NCBI GenBank assembly: GCA_019044685.2
Contig: JAGTXX020000006.1
Span: forward strand, 682,001 to 746,000
DNA: 64,000 nt
Direction of reading: 5' to 3'
Source of the DNA: Nannochloris sp. 'desiccata'
Taxonomy: Eukaryota > Chlorophyta > Trebouxiophyceae > Chlorellales > Chlorellaceae
Shown here: positions 50,699 through 61,372 of the stretch, in pieces
How positions within the stretch are numbered: position 1 is the first letter of the stretch
Layout: the number at the start of each line of letters is the position of its first letter
Notes under the pieces: generated by a model
Databases searched by the model: none
The model's input: the letters and a program-made list of their open reading frames with translations, nothing else
What the model was told of the DNA's origin: nothing
Program-made: the position numbers and the translations under genes

Positions 50699-51964
50699 TT
50701 ATACTGCATTTCCCTGCACACATGTTTGAGTTTCCTGCTGTGCACCAGAAGTTTTCTGCCGTTTTGCCACCACTGGCTCTAATGGAGTCTCTTCCTCTTG
50801 CTGCACACCCTCAGCTGCCTCATCGCTGCTATTATGACGAAGGTTCAACATAGTCTCATTCTCAAAATCTAAAATAGAGCGTGGAGTAGTTGACTTACGT
50901 CTCAAAACTTTGCCAACCTTGAAATTTTCATTATCATTATTGGCACCTGCCGCCGCCTTTTGGTATTCGATTTCTGCCAAATCCCCTTCAGTTCCAGGTA
51001 AGAACTGCCCCTGTTGCTGGATAGTAGTATTAGTAGCATTCATATTGGGCATAATTCCAATATCAACCAGATTACCAGCATGAAACAGAGTTTTAGGGCA
51101 GGGAGGCACCGTGAACGCAGCTGGCACTTCAGCGGGCAGCAACCCTTGTGTCACTGCTGCTTGGACTTGCCCTGGTGTAAGTACATCTAAATAATCAATC
51201 AACTCAAAATTAAGTAACGGAGCCGCTTCAATACCTAAAGAAAGGATTAATACACGGTCATAAGCCCCTGCAGCTTCTCTTTCTGTCGCATACACACCTA
51301 AATGAACCTTTTGAGGCTGCACAGCTGCAGCTATGGCCACCTCCCAGGGCTCCATCACAGCAGGCGCAGCAGAGGGGATCACTTTATTCATCGCCTTGCT
51401 TTGATCTCTCAAACAAGACACAATCTGCTCGCGGGTGTAGCGCTGCCGTTCTGACATTTCTTGCTTGCAACGAGAGATATCAAAATTTGTGGTAGCATCT
51501 TCTCCTCGAAAACGAGTGGCTGCGATATCGTAGGCCAAAGCTGCTTGATCTTCGTTATAAAAGCCTCCAAGGTAGATTTGGCGGCCTTCATCCCAGATGT
51601 GAGACTCGTAGCGGTTGGTACGGGCGTGGTGGGTGACTCCGCGGTAGTGAGAGCCTCCCCGATTGACAGGGTTGGGTTGGCGACGCTGGCCCTCCGAGTC
51701 TCTGAAATGAAAAAGAAAAGAAGAAAGGGAAAAAATGTTAGAGAAACCATGATATATTATCAATTTATAGTTAGGATACAATAAGCATCTTGTTTTAGTG
51801 TACCTTTTGCCAAGGGAGAGTCTAGTAGTCAAGGCAGGCTGAGAAGGAAAAGGCATGCCGCCGGCACCACTTCTGGGTGAAGGTACAGCGTGACCTCCAG
51901 GGCTCTGCATCGCACTGAAGCCATTCCACAGATTAAAATAAGGTATATACGATTCGGTAGCCAT
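50699..51964 (-). CDS. AP2-domain transcription factor B with a degenerate second AP2 domain
   Basis: Exons 51964-51804 and 51701-50699 give 387 residues. Domain 1 is intact: 'HYRGVTHHARTNRYESHIW' then 'QIYLGGFYNEDQAALAYDIA' and 'TTNFD'. A second domain is recognisable only from its C-terminal half, 'KVHLGVYATEREAAGAYDR' followed by 'LLNFELIDY'; the YRG-type DNA-contacting strands are missing. The N-terminus is short and Gly/Pro-rich (MATESYIPYFNLWNGF). The tail is acidic, with a basic patch (KVLRRKSTTPRS) and a possible nuclear signal near the end (VAKRQK). It is a paralog of factor A 2.5 kb away on the same strand, with nearly identical THH-x-RTNR beta strands. The 102-nt intron is stop-free and in frame. 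Confidence 0.8.
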   Translation of the reverse strand: MATESYIPYFNLWNGFSAMQSPGGHAVPSPRSGAGGMPFPSQPALTTRLSLGKRYTKTRCLLYPNYKLIIYHGFSNIFSLSSFLFHFRDSEGQRRQPNPVNRGGSHYRGVTHHARTNRYESHIWDEGRQIYLGGFYNEDQAALAYDIAATRFRGEDATTNFDISRCKQEMSERQRYTREQIVSCLRDQSKAMNKVIPSAAPAVMEPWEVAIAAAVQPQKVHLGVYATEREAAGAYDRVLILSLGIEAAPLLNFELIDYLDVLTPGQVQAAVTQGLLPAEVPAAFTVPPCPKTLFHAGNLVDIGIMPNMNATNTTIQQQGQFLPGTEGDLAEIEYQKAAAGANNDNENFKVGKVLRRKSTTPRSILDFENETMLNLRHNSSDEAAEGVQQEEETPLEPVVAKRQKTSGAQQETQTCVQGNAV

Positions 51965-52505
51965 CGGATCTTATCAGAGGAGGGAAGATAGTAATGAGTT
52001 GAGCCAGCCAGAGAGAAGGAAATAAAATTTTCAAAAAGCCAGCCAGTTTTGGTTGGAGGACGAGGGGCTCTACAGGTTCACTTGAGGTTATTTCCAGCCA
52101 ATTCTCTCTTCTGCAATCGAGATGAGATCAAATAATACGTAAATAATGGCCAAGCAGGTGAGATTTTGCTTTAAATTAACGCGGTTACACGTCTATCTCG
52201 CCTATTCGAAATCGGCGAGCTTGCTCACCTACCTTTTCTGTTTCTTGATTTTCTCGCTCTCTTTCTCGGAGCAAGCAAAGCGTTTTCGAATGAAACAGAT
52301 CCTTAAAAGAGCAAAGCAAACTCGAGTTCAATCAATTGAATTCTTTATTTGGTGCATAGACACTCAGCTGATGAGCAAGCCCTATTCATTTTCACTAGAA
52401 AAAAAAAGTGAAAAGTTTGGAATCTCGAGGCAAAATTTTTTAGTACCCTTCCCATTTTCTCCCAGGTTTGTAATCCCTATGTATTTGATTTTTACATCTA
52501 GAAGG
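51965..52505. other. Promoter region of AP2 factor B and 3' end of ODR4 gene
   Basis: 541 bp. Includes TCGAGGCAAA at 52425, shared with the AP2 factor A upstream region. A 123-codon open frame at 52146-52517 on the plus strand has no recognisable content. Confidence 0.5.
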
Positions 52506-54101
52506 TTAGCTCATTAGAGTCCACGATATGTACATAGCAAGTAAAGCAACAGAAATAGCCCCTGCAGTCGCTACATTACATTCAAACCCAGAATTCCCTC
52601 CTCTTTTGCTTCTCCCAGCACCGGCACCCCGCGATAATAGGACCCCTGCAGCTAATTTCTCTTCACATTGGAAAGTCGAAGGGTTGACCGAGTCAGCGCC
52701 CATAAGCTCTTGTACACGCTGTACAGCTTCATTCATGCCTTCCCCTTCCACTACGTAATCACAAAAACTGCATCCGCCTTGAGTCCATCTCAAAAACGCT
52801 CTCCTCGGCAAGGTTGGCTTGTACACATCTACCCCTGCTACCCTTATAAGCAAAGGATGTTTTGGGGCTTGTGCCCCCTGTGATGTTGGCTGTTTTCCTG
52901 CTTTTAAATCTCGTGCAGTCGCAGCGTCAAAACGCGCTTGCGCCTCGTCTGTCGCCATTTGTGCCGCCTCAACCAGAATATCTATTCTTGTGAGCAGCGT
53001 GCGCTCTATATCCCCTTTTATAGCAAGTATAGCTGCACTTAAGGGCTCTCTTTTATGTACAAAGGCTCTACAGTCAAGTGCTCCTTCAAGAGCAAATTCA
53101 GCTTGACGTTGATATTCTCCTTTTCCGGTGGTAATAGACGGGGGAAGGTCAGTGCTGGTGTTGGTGCCCACCGCCGCCAGCATCACGGGAGGCATACTGA
53201 GTGGCGTTAACAGCTCTAGAGACAGAGAGCTACCCCCATCTTTTAACACATCTACAATCTGTTGACTAGAATCTAAAATTTCGTTATTTATTAACGCTAC
53301 AGAAGAGTGTAATCGGTGCTCAGATTGCCATGTAACGGCATCTCGAATGGCATCATGCAGGCGCTGCTTTCCTCCCGCAAGGTTGACTTTTAAATCAACT
53401 TGAAATTGACATTGTGCTTCCACCATATTAGCCACCAAACTGCTCTGTTTGACTTCACACATGCGTAAACTTGCTCCTGAAACTTCCCGAGCAGCGATCT
53501 TTGCTGTAATGGAATCAATATGGAGGGCTAAAAGAGGAATAGCTGCTGGAGCGGTGGTTGAACTCGATGAGTTTTCTTGATTGACTTTCTTTAAAACGTT
53601 AATTACAATACCCTGACCAGCTTGAAAAGTTTTATCATCACATAGGATGTAGATTCCTAGTATATCAAGGCCACCAGGCAGAGTTCGTGCTGCCTGAGCT
53701 GCATGTTCTACGATCCATTCCTCATCAAGAGTGAGCTTATTAATCCCGCCGCCGCCTCCAGAGGCCCCTTTGCTGCCGCTTGTTTTCTGCTTAGATGACG
53801 ACGAGTTGTTCCCTCCAGATGCAATTTGAATAGGTGCCTCGCCATCTTGATCAGGGGTGTGGACAAGCTGAAGTAAAAAGTCTTTGCCGGCGGTGGTTCG
53901 GCCAATCAAAATTCCAACCTGCAGGGATGAAATATTTTAATTTGGGCGAGCTCGTGCTGGGGTATTATTTCAAATGAATGGCATCCTTGTTGTAATGTTC
54001 AATACTGAAAGATCGTCCTTTACCTCTGCTTCTGCTCGCTTGAGCATTCTTTGATCAGCATATTGCTGGACAGCCTCATCGACCTGCACAGTTCGCACCA
54101 T
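52506..54101 (-). CDS. ODR4: ODR4-like membrane protein
   Basis: Exons 54101-54024 and 53918-52506 give 496 residues. The spliced N-terminus, MVRTVQVDEAVQQYADQRML then 'VGILIGRTTAGKDFLLQLVHTP', matches the ODR4 start. The signature 'LTLDEEWIVEHAAQAARTLPG' and 'GGLDILGIYILCDD' follows. After a variable middle comes 'FALEGALDCRAFVHKREPL', conserved in ODR4, and a single C-terminal membrane span (ATAGAISVALLAMYISWTLM) making it tail-anchored. In animals ODR4 pairs with UFSP2 at the ER and aids GPCR trafficking; a role in ER protein maturation or UFMylation is plausible here but inferred. The first exon is supported by a clean phase-0 junction. Confidence 0.85.
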
Positions 54102-54384
54102 CGGCCAGCTATTCCTATAAAGGCTAGTTTAAAAAATTCACTGAATTGAGATTATAAGCCAAAATGGCATCTTAGCAAGGTGAAATAGGCGAAAATATTC
54201 AAAAATTGGGGGAAAAAGGCACAAGGGGACTCCGGGACATACAAACTTGAAGAAGCCTGGTTTGGCGTTATGAGCTATATATTTTTAAGCTCCTTGTAAA
54301 TATAAAATCCTGGAAAGGCCATTGGCCGTGGCTATTGGATTTCAATAAGATTTAATAAGTTCAAATACTGTAATCCCAGGGCAC

Positions 54385-56268
54385 ATGAAGACAGCTCTCC
54401 AGTTAGGGTCGGGATCCGTCTTTTCCCTGCCTACTAGCTTTTTAACGTCATTAAGACCAATTCGAAATCGCTGGACTGGTCCCCTCGGGCCATTTTCCGT
54501 TGCCCGTCCAATAACCCCTCATTCCTCAAAGACGACGGGGAACTCCAAAGCCTCTTCTCCTTCAACAGCAGCACGACGCAAATCCCCCTTAACAAATACT
54601 GTAGCCCTTGAGAGAGACTATGGGAGCCTTGATAAATCCCAATATGGGCTATTTGTCCAGTTTTTTCGTCATGCATCTCCTTACATTGAAGGTCACCGCG
54701 GCCGCACTTTTGTCCTCGCTATACCTGGCGACGTAGTTGACCGAAAGGACCTACTCCACACGTTATTAGAAGATGTCGCACTCTTACATGGTCTAGGGGT
54801 GCGTTTAGTCGTGGTTGTAGGAGCTAGATCGAGAATAAATGAAGCTATACGAGCCTTAAATATGGAGCCAGAATACGCAGGTGGCTATCGAGTGACAGAT
54901 GAAGTTGCAATGGAAGCTGCAGTGGCCGCAGCAGGCGCAGCACGCATGGAAGTTGAAGCTCGATTATCTAAAGGACCAGAAGTCACGATGATACGTAGGC
55001 ATTCAAGGGGTGGAACAGCCTCTACAGGGCAAAGCGGCCAGTTTGCACCTGCTTTGACCACTGTCTCTGGAAATTATGTTGCGGCGAAAAGAAAGGGTGT
55101 GGTCAACGGCGTTGACTATAAAAATACTGGAGTTGTACGATTTGTCCAGCGGGATGCAGTGAAGAAACAACTAGATTCTGGAAACATCGTTTTACTTTCT
55201 AATTTAGGCTATTCTGCAGCAGGAGAGGTGCTCAATTGCGACACATATACGGTTGCCATTCGTGCAGCTGTTGATCTGGGTGCGGACAAGTTGATTCTAA
55301 TGACCCTTCCTGAAGCGCAACCTTTAAGTCTCCCTGCGTGGCTGCCTTTAAAAGACGCGGAAGGGTTGCTTGCTACCATGTTGGAGGGAGCAGCAGCTGC
55401 TGCAGGTGGTGGCGGGGGTATCACCACCTCGGGGGTGAAAAACTTGACCCCTAATGAGCTGCTTAGTAGCACGGTTGGTGGTAGTCTCAGTGGGGATGAA
55501 TCTTTCTATTCTTCAAGTAACAGCAATGGCAATGGTAGTGGAAATAGCGGCAGTGATGGATATAGCAGCGATAGTAAGATTGAAAATAGTTTTAGCACTC
55601 GTGGGAAGCTTCACGCTGACTTGGACTTTGATCACTGGTACGAACAAGGATTGCCTTTACCTTTACTCGCAGCATGCATGTCATGCCGCGCTGGTGTGAA
55701 CCGCGCTCATTTAATCGATGCCCGTATAGATGGAGCATTACTATTAGAGTTGTATTCTAGAGATGGCGTTGGTGTGATGGTATCAAACGATTTTTATGAA
55801 GGTCTGAGACCAGCTCAATCATCTGATTTGCCTGGCATTGAAAATTTACTAAGTCCGTTAGTAGAAAAAGGCGTTCTGGTACGTCGTACACCCCAACAAC
55901 TGCTAGAGGAATTGCCTTATTTCACTGTTTTAGAACGGGAAAGTAAACTTTTGGCCTGTGCGACAGTCAAACCTTTAGGGAGAGGACCTGCTGGAGAGTC
56001 GGTGGCAGAGCTTGCTGCCTTTTGCGTTCACCCAGATTACCGTGGAGGAGGTAAAGGAGACAGTTTGTTAGAATATCTTGAATCTGATGCACGAAGGAAA
56101 GGGATTCAAAGGCTGGTTTTACTAACTACAAGAACTGCGGATTGGTTTGAGCAGCGGGGCTTTGTGTGGGCGGGTCAAGCTCATGCTTCTGATCTATTAC
56201 CTGAACAACGGCGGGGAAAGGTAGATCCCAGTAGAAATTCACAATTGTATACTAAAAATATGAAGTAG
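54385..56268 (+). CDS. NAGS: N-acetylglutamate synthase, ArgA type, plastid
   Basis: Intronless, 627 residues. A Ser/Thr/Arg-rich transit-peptide-like N-terminus (about 1-80) precedes an amino-acid kinase fold: 'FVQFFRHASPYIEGHRGRTF', 'DVALLHGLGVRLVVVVGAR' and 'EYAGGYRVTDEVAMEAA', the ArgA regulatory arginine-binding domain. Further kinase-fold blocks are 'DSGNIVLLSNLGYSAAGEVL' and 'AADLGADKLILMT'-like text. A low-complexity Ser/Asn/Gly insert (about 365-395) is present. The C-terminal GNAT domain has 'VAELAAFCVHPDYRGGGKGD', carrying the acetyl-CoA loop Q/R-x-x-G-x-G in the form R-G-G-G-K-G, and 'LTTRTADWFEQRGF'. It catalyses the first step of arginine synthesis from acetyl-CoA and glutamate. 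TGTAA lies 17 bases after the stop. Confidence 0.92.
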   Translation: MKTALQLGSGSVFSLPTSFLTSLRPIRNRWTGPLGPFSVARPITPHSSKTTGNSKASSPSTAARRKSPLTNTVALERDYGSLDKSQYGLFVQFFRHASPYIEGHRGRTFVLAIPGDVVDRKDLLHTLLEDVALLHGLGVRLVVVVGARSRINEAIRALNMEPEYAGGYRVTDEVAMEAAVAAAGAARMEVEARLSKGPEVTMIRRHSRGGTASTGQSGQFAPALTTVSGNYVAAKRKGVVNGVDYKNTGVVRFVQRDAVKKQLDSGNIVLLSNLGYSAAGEVLNCDTYTVAIRAAVDLGADKLILMTLPEAQPLSLPAWLPLKDAEGLLATMLEGAAAAAGGGGGITTSGVKNLTPNELLSSTVGGSLSGDESFYSSSNSNGNGSGNSGSDGYSSDSKIENSFSTRGKLHADLDFDHWYEQGLPLPLLAACMSCRAGVNRAHLIDARIDGALLLELYSRDGVGVMVSNDFYEGLRPAQSSDLPGIENLLSPLVEKGVLVRRTPQQLLEELPYFTVLERESKLLACATVKPLGRGPAGESVAELAAFCVHPDYRGGGKGDSLLEYLESDARRKGIQRLVLLTTRTADWFEQRGFVWAGQAHASDLLPEQRRGKVDPSRNSQLYTKNMK

Positions 56269-56817
56269 TGTGAATGAAATTTACTGTAAATTAATGAGTT
56301 CGAAAAAATTTTAAAAGGTGGTTGGGTTAAAGTGCCGCACTTACGGAGGCCGCCCCGCCGCCGCTGAAGAACAGGACAAGCTCACCATTTTCGAGGTCTG
56401 AAGGCTCTCAGATAATCTTAAAGACCAACTCTAAACAACCTATAGGTAAAAAGGCGATCTTGCTTCTATATAGAGAGGATATTTCAGATCTAAATACCTT
56501 CAGTGCTTCATATAGGATTGATCATCGGATGTTGATGCAGTAGCCTCCCACACGAAAAATTTGAAGAAAATAGTAACAGCATCTGTGAGGAAGTGCGCGT
56601 CGTTCAACTTGAAGCTTTGGCTTATTGGTATCCATCCACCGACTCTTTACAATTATTTCAAACTAATAAATCTTTGATTTAGAAGGCTCGCTGGTCTAAC
56701 ACGGTGCCTCGATTCAACTTTGTGATTTTGCACACTGATTCGGGCGGCAGTCATCTTCTAGTCGAAGTAGATCCCCCCGGTGCATAAACGCGCTATCTTA
56801 GGCTTCCTCCAAGAGTT
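56269..56817. other. Intergenic region upstream of the carrier gene
   Basis: 549 bp between two plus-strand genes; mixed composition, no open frame with recognisable content. Confidence 0.55.
56285..56289 (+). promoter_or_regulatory. TGTAA polyadenylation word
   Basis: TGTAA 17 bases downstream of the N-acetylglutamate synthase stop codon. Confidence 0.4.
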
Positions 56818-58561
56818 ATGAATACCCCCTGGGAAGGGTGGCTTCAAAGCGGGCGATTTGAGGCATTAATTGCCAATCCAAGTAGCAGTGAAAGAGCCAG
56901 CACCAGCAGAGAGTCTAACGAGACAGAGACACCTGCACTTGCTGGACGTTCTAAATTTATACCATTTGCCCACGTTAGTCAGGTAAGCCGAGGGTTCAGG
57001 AGTGTTTGCCATTACAAACTGTACAAATGTTGCTGGCGAACTGGGGGACAGTAGCCAATTCATGAAGCCTGCAAAGTCCACATGCAGCTTCTGTATGTAC
57101 TTTATGTTATACGAGTGGCGTGTTTGGAGCCTGGTAGCGACGCAAGAGGCCGCAGGAGAGGCATCACGCTGATCACTCAAATTATTCTACCACTTGCTGC
57201 TACCAGGCTAAACTGCACCTCTTGCTGACATAATAACCATATGGGATCGTAAACTGTCCAACTTGGGCCCCTTTGTCATGTTTCCTGAGCCTAAGTGATT
57301 GAATGTCCTTTGATCTTGTCTTGTTTTGCAGGGTATAGTAACAGCAGCAACTGGAGCTGGGTTAACCCTCGTTCTTCGCAGAAAATTATCAATGTCTTCT
57401 CTAAAAGGCACTGAGTCTGCATCAGTCACTACAGTACCCCCTCCACCAAAGAGTGCCCCCCCACCTCCCCCGCACACTGATGGCAAGCCAGCACATGATG
57501 TCGTTGCTGGTGCTGTCGCGCGTGCTGCGTCTCAGAGTACTATTCACCCTCTCGACACAATGAAGGTTAGAATGCAAGCTTCCTCCGCAACAGCAAAGGC
57601 CAAGGTAGCAGCGCCAAAAGGCGGTAGCAAGGCGGTAAGGCTAGAACGTGGTCTAACAGAGGTCCGTGGTCTTTATAAAGGCGTAATAGGCGCTGCAACA
57701 GGCGCAGGCATTATCATTGGGACATATTTTGCCTTTTACTCTACAACAAAACGCTTCCTGAGGGAGAATACAGAGATGCACGAAGGCGCCTCTGCTTTTG
57801 TCGCTGGTGCTACAGCAGCCCTGGGTAGCAGCGTTGTCAAAGTACCTTTAGCAGTGTGCATTCGATCTGTGCAAGCAGGAGTGTACAAGAACGTTTTCCA
57901 TGCGGGAAAATCTATAGTTAACGCAGCGGGTGTTCGTGGATTATTCACAGGCTTTTTACCCACAGTACTTGAAGACGTGCCCGATATGGCGGTGAAATTT
58001 GCAGTGTACGAATCATTAAGAAAACTGCATATTAACATGCGTGATGGCCGTCCTGCCAACATAGCTGAAGATCTCATCATGGGTGGTGTTGCTGGTGCTG
58101 CTGCAGCAGCTGCAACAACCCCTCTTGATGTCGTTAAGACGGTCATGATGTGCACGGCGAGCAGCCGACCGACGCTGATCAGTGCAGCAAAGTCTATTAT
58201 GCGTGAGGGTAAAGGAATGAAGCCTTTCTTTAGAGGAGTTGGTCCAAGAGCGCTGTCAAATGGTCTGAATAGTGCTATTTTCTTCTGTTTCTTTGAGGCT
58301 ATCCGTCAGGTACTGATTAAGAAACAAGATGCAGCGGCGGCAGCGTTATTAGCTGAAGGCATTCATCCAAATAACAAACGTGCTGCAAAGAAGCAAGAGC
58401 TTAATGCGGTGCCAAAAGTATTTGGTCGTAGTGAGGAGAATAAATCTAGATTAGAGCAGCAGCAGCAGAGAGAGGCAGCTGCCTTGCGCCCAGCGGGCAC
58501 AGCAGCGGCTTGTCTCAGTCTTGCCTTGCCGGTCGACAACTGGCTGAGCAACTCTGAATAG
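56818..58561 (+). CDS. Mitochondrial carrier family protein
   Basis: Exons 56818-56982 and 57332-58561 give 464 residues, longer than the usual 300 because of an N-terminal extension of about 110 residues. Three solute-carrier repeats: repeat 1 has 'HPLDTMKVRMQ', repeat 2 the degenerate 'VPLAVCIRSVQAG', repeat 3 'TPLDVVKTVMM'. Other carrier-like blocks are 'GLYKGVIGAATGAGIIIGTY', 'GLFTGFLPTVLEDVPDMAVK' and 'FFRGVGPRALSNGLNSAIFF'. The overall pattern resembles S-adenosylmethionine-type carriers of mitochondria or plastid envelope, but the transported solute is unproven. The extension contains a Pro-rich stretch and a Ser/Glu-rich first exon. The C-terminus is Ala/Gln-rich. Confidence 0.82.
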
Positions 58562-59414
58562 ATAGATAGATCCATCGATTGATAAAAGAATAAACCTTCA
58601 ACACGTACTACTAGTAATAGATATTCCCTCGATATTCTCCTCCTGCACCCTTGCACCACCCCTGTCTGCTAATTATGGACTGAACCAGTCTTTTTGCCTT
58701 CCTACCTTCCTGCTTTTTTTTTTTTTTTATTGACGACTATAGATACCCAGATACCTTTTGGAACTACTTTGCTGCGACGACCGGTGTTGAAACAACAGCT
58801 AAACACCCTGCTGTGCTGTGCAATAATACGCACAAGATAGACATCTTCCCCCCCTTGTATACCAAGCATTATAATTAAAAATTTGTTGATACCTGTCTTT
58901 CGATTCTGCCTTCTTGCCCCGTTTCTGTTTTCTAATTTTCGCTTTCTTTCTTTTTATTTTTATTTTTACCGAGTATCTATAATACACAATGAAAGTGCGC
59001 GAGATTGATTTCTGCCGAATTTCTTTTTCTTTCTCATTATCTCTACCTTTGCTTTGAGCTTTTGCTGCTCCTTCTATCCGTAACGGAAAAAAAATTTCAA
59101 AAATTGGTTATAAATATACCTCTTACACTGCTCCAGCAGGTGAGATAAAATGTTTTGTAATGGCGAATCGAATCAGATACTAAATAACTATGCGGTGTTA
59201 CAAACAGAATCAAAAAGAAGTACCAACAGGGAAGCAAGCAAGCAAAGCGGGAAAGTAAAAAAAACAGAAAAGTTGGTGTATTAGTCAAGTCAAAACAAGG
59301 GAGTATATTAGCTAAGTATTAGGTTCTTAACTTATCTCAGAACCATTCTTTTTTAATTATAATTGGTAATCTCAGTTGTCATTAGAGTGGAAACTCAAAA
59401 AGTAAACTAGAAAA
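58562..59414. other. Convergent intergenic region with simple repeats
   Basis: 853 bp between the carrier and MYB stop codons. Starts with a GATA tetranucleotide run (about 58561-58571), has a poly(T) run near 58714-58728 and T/C-rich tracts. TGTAA occurs on the minus strand near 59195. No gene seen. Confidence 0.6.
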
Positions 59415-60169
59415 TTAATGAAGTTGAGGGCGTGACGGCAAGATGGGCACTCCCGCAGCAACACCACCCATCCCTCCAATATTAGGCAATACCGCCGATG
59501 CTACTAATTGATTAGCTCCTGTTACAGACACGTTGCTAATGATACCTCCAGTCCGATCATCGGAAGGGACGACAGTAGTAATGTCGTGGATGGACGCTCG
59601 GCGCTTATCCTTCTTATTCTGAGAATTAAGACGAATAAAGTACTTTTGAGCATGACTGGCAACTTGTGTGGGCGTACGAGTGATGACAAAGTTACGGGAG
59701 ATAGAACGCCAGTCTCCTTTCCCGTACTTGGCAAGGCCCATGAGGAAGAGGCGGTGCTCCTCTTCAGTCCACGGGACACCCTTGCGCCGCTCTGTATCTT
59801 GGCTTTTGACCTTTTTCTGTAGTTGAGAGACCGATAGAGCTTCTCCAGGAATAGGGTATGGAGGAATTTGAACGCGTCCCATTTCAATATTCCGAATATC
59901 TTCTTCGAGCATGGCGAACCGGCGCTGAACTGCTGCAACATCTTTGCGAGAGAGCATCGCAGCCGCTTGCTCGAGTCGGTTGGGCATTTCCCAATACTGG
60001 GCTAGAGCATTTTCGAATACCATGTCTTCCTCGGGGCTGCAGTAAAGAAACGGGGAAGAGTTTAAGGTCAATTGAACTGCACTCATGGGAAGTGAGTAAA
60101 ATCTAGTTTTCGATGAACATGTGCTTACCCCCAGGCCTCGTCGTGTACTGCTACACCTCTAGTTTTCAT
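59415..60169 (-). CDS. DIVARICATA-like SHAQKYF MYB transcription factor
   Basis: Exons 60169-60129 and 60036-59415 give 220 residues. The first SANT/MYB repeat, split by the intron, reads W-G-P-E-E-D then '[20 protein letters not shown]' and '[18 protein letters not shown]', the DIV/RADIALIS type. The second is '[19 protein letters not shown]' and '[15 protein letters not shown]', ending with '[16 protein letters not shown]', containing the diagnostic SHAQKYF helix, followed by '[11 protein letters not shown]', also conserved in DIV proteins. The short exon 1 restores the missing first tryptophan, strongly supporting the splice. It is a probable nuclear DNA-binding regulator recognising GATAA-like sites by family analogy. 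The target genes are unknown. Confidence 0.92.
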
Positions 60170-61372
60170 GATGAACGCGCCACGTCTTTCCCTGACGTTT
60201 TGGGTAATAGCAATTTCTCAATCGGTGCCAATTTTGCTTTGAAACCCCCAACCCAGGCTATAACTCCTCCTTTAACCTATTTTTATTCGTCGCTAGCAAA
60301 TTAGTTTGTTGACAATAGTACATTTGGAGGGAAATGGTGGATAAGTTTAACGATATCCCTTTCTTCGCGCCGCGGCGGAAACGCCCTCAGGGAAACAAAA
60401 GAGGTTGGCGAGAAACGGAAGGGAAACCTTGTCTCGCCTAAACCTCGCCACAGATGCTGAAGTGAATCAAACTTTTGTTTCCCAAGAGGGAGAGGCGGGA
60501 AAGACATGCGCGGTGATCACATTCCACAGATCGATCGCGGGCCCAGCTTTGCTCGGGCAGCAGTTGGCACCTCTGCTGCCTCTACGTCCGCTCTCTGCAC
60601 CAAATACATTTACGTTTCACCTTGAGACCCCTACTATCAGGTATTGGGGCAGGTTGGAATAATGTATGCTGCAGCCAGCCCGCGGCTTCTCCTGTTCGGC
60701 GCTCCTCCTGCCCGCTCCTCCTGTCCGCGGGCCTCCACCCTGACGCGAAGAGGCCGCTCTCCTCGGATACACTGAGACGATGACATTGCGTCTTACCCTA
60801 TAGACTCGTCATCTCTTTATATGCCTTTACACTCCAGCCCGAACCTGCCCCGGCCACTGGAACCGACGGTTGTAGCTTCCGTCGGTTCCAAACCCACCAA
60901 TGGAATAGCATAGTCGTTCAGCGGACGTTCCTCGAGGCTCGCTGTGGGGCGGAGAAGCCCGCTGTGCCAACCCATGTTTCAAACAGCCATTGAGGGTAAC
61001 AGCCATGCTGTGCTCGGCGGCGATTGGAGGGTTTTTTCATTTGCCAAGCAAATCTTGAAATACCACAAGTCGTGCTGCACAACAGTTCTATGTAAAATTT
61101 CTATTCGGCCACAGAATTACATCACGCGCTTTTAAAGTGCACGTCAAAGCATCAGAAATCTTTTGATTTTGCGATCAAAAAGAATGCTGCGCTATGCCTC
61201 TAGCAAACAGCAATAACTTCGCTACTATAGGTAGCTTTGAACTTTATATACGAAGCTTTGCGGCCAGTAGGTTGAACGCTGCACTACCCCTGTTGCTTGA
61301 ATCTCCATTTTCAATGTAGAATGAACGTTTATCTTGCTTCCTCTCTCACCTTGGTTCAGTATTATAAGGAGC
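60170..61372. other. Divergent intergenic region, GC-rich core
   Basis: About 1.2 kb between the MYB and P-loop ATPase start codons. The block 60660-60960 is more GC-rich than its surroundings and contains CTCCTCCTG repeats and a 12-bp inverted repeat. No supported gene. Confidence 0.55.
60858..60890. repeat. Perfect 12-bp inverted repeat
   Basis: Arms TGGAACCGACGG and CCGTCGGTTCCA separated by 9 bases (TTGTAGCTT). It could form a stable hairpin or be a palindromic protein-binding site in the divergent promoter. Confidence 0.85.

Noticed and set aside
52146..52517. 123-codon open frame on the plus strand
   Set aside because: No recognisable motif; overlaps the end of the ODR4 gene on the other strand and sits in the AP2 factor B promoter.
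60858..60890. Rho-independent terminator
   Set aside because: This is a eukaryotic nuclear sequence, the hairpin has no T-run and it lies in a divergent promoter.
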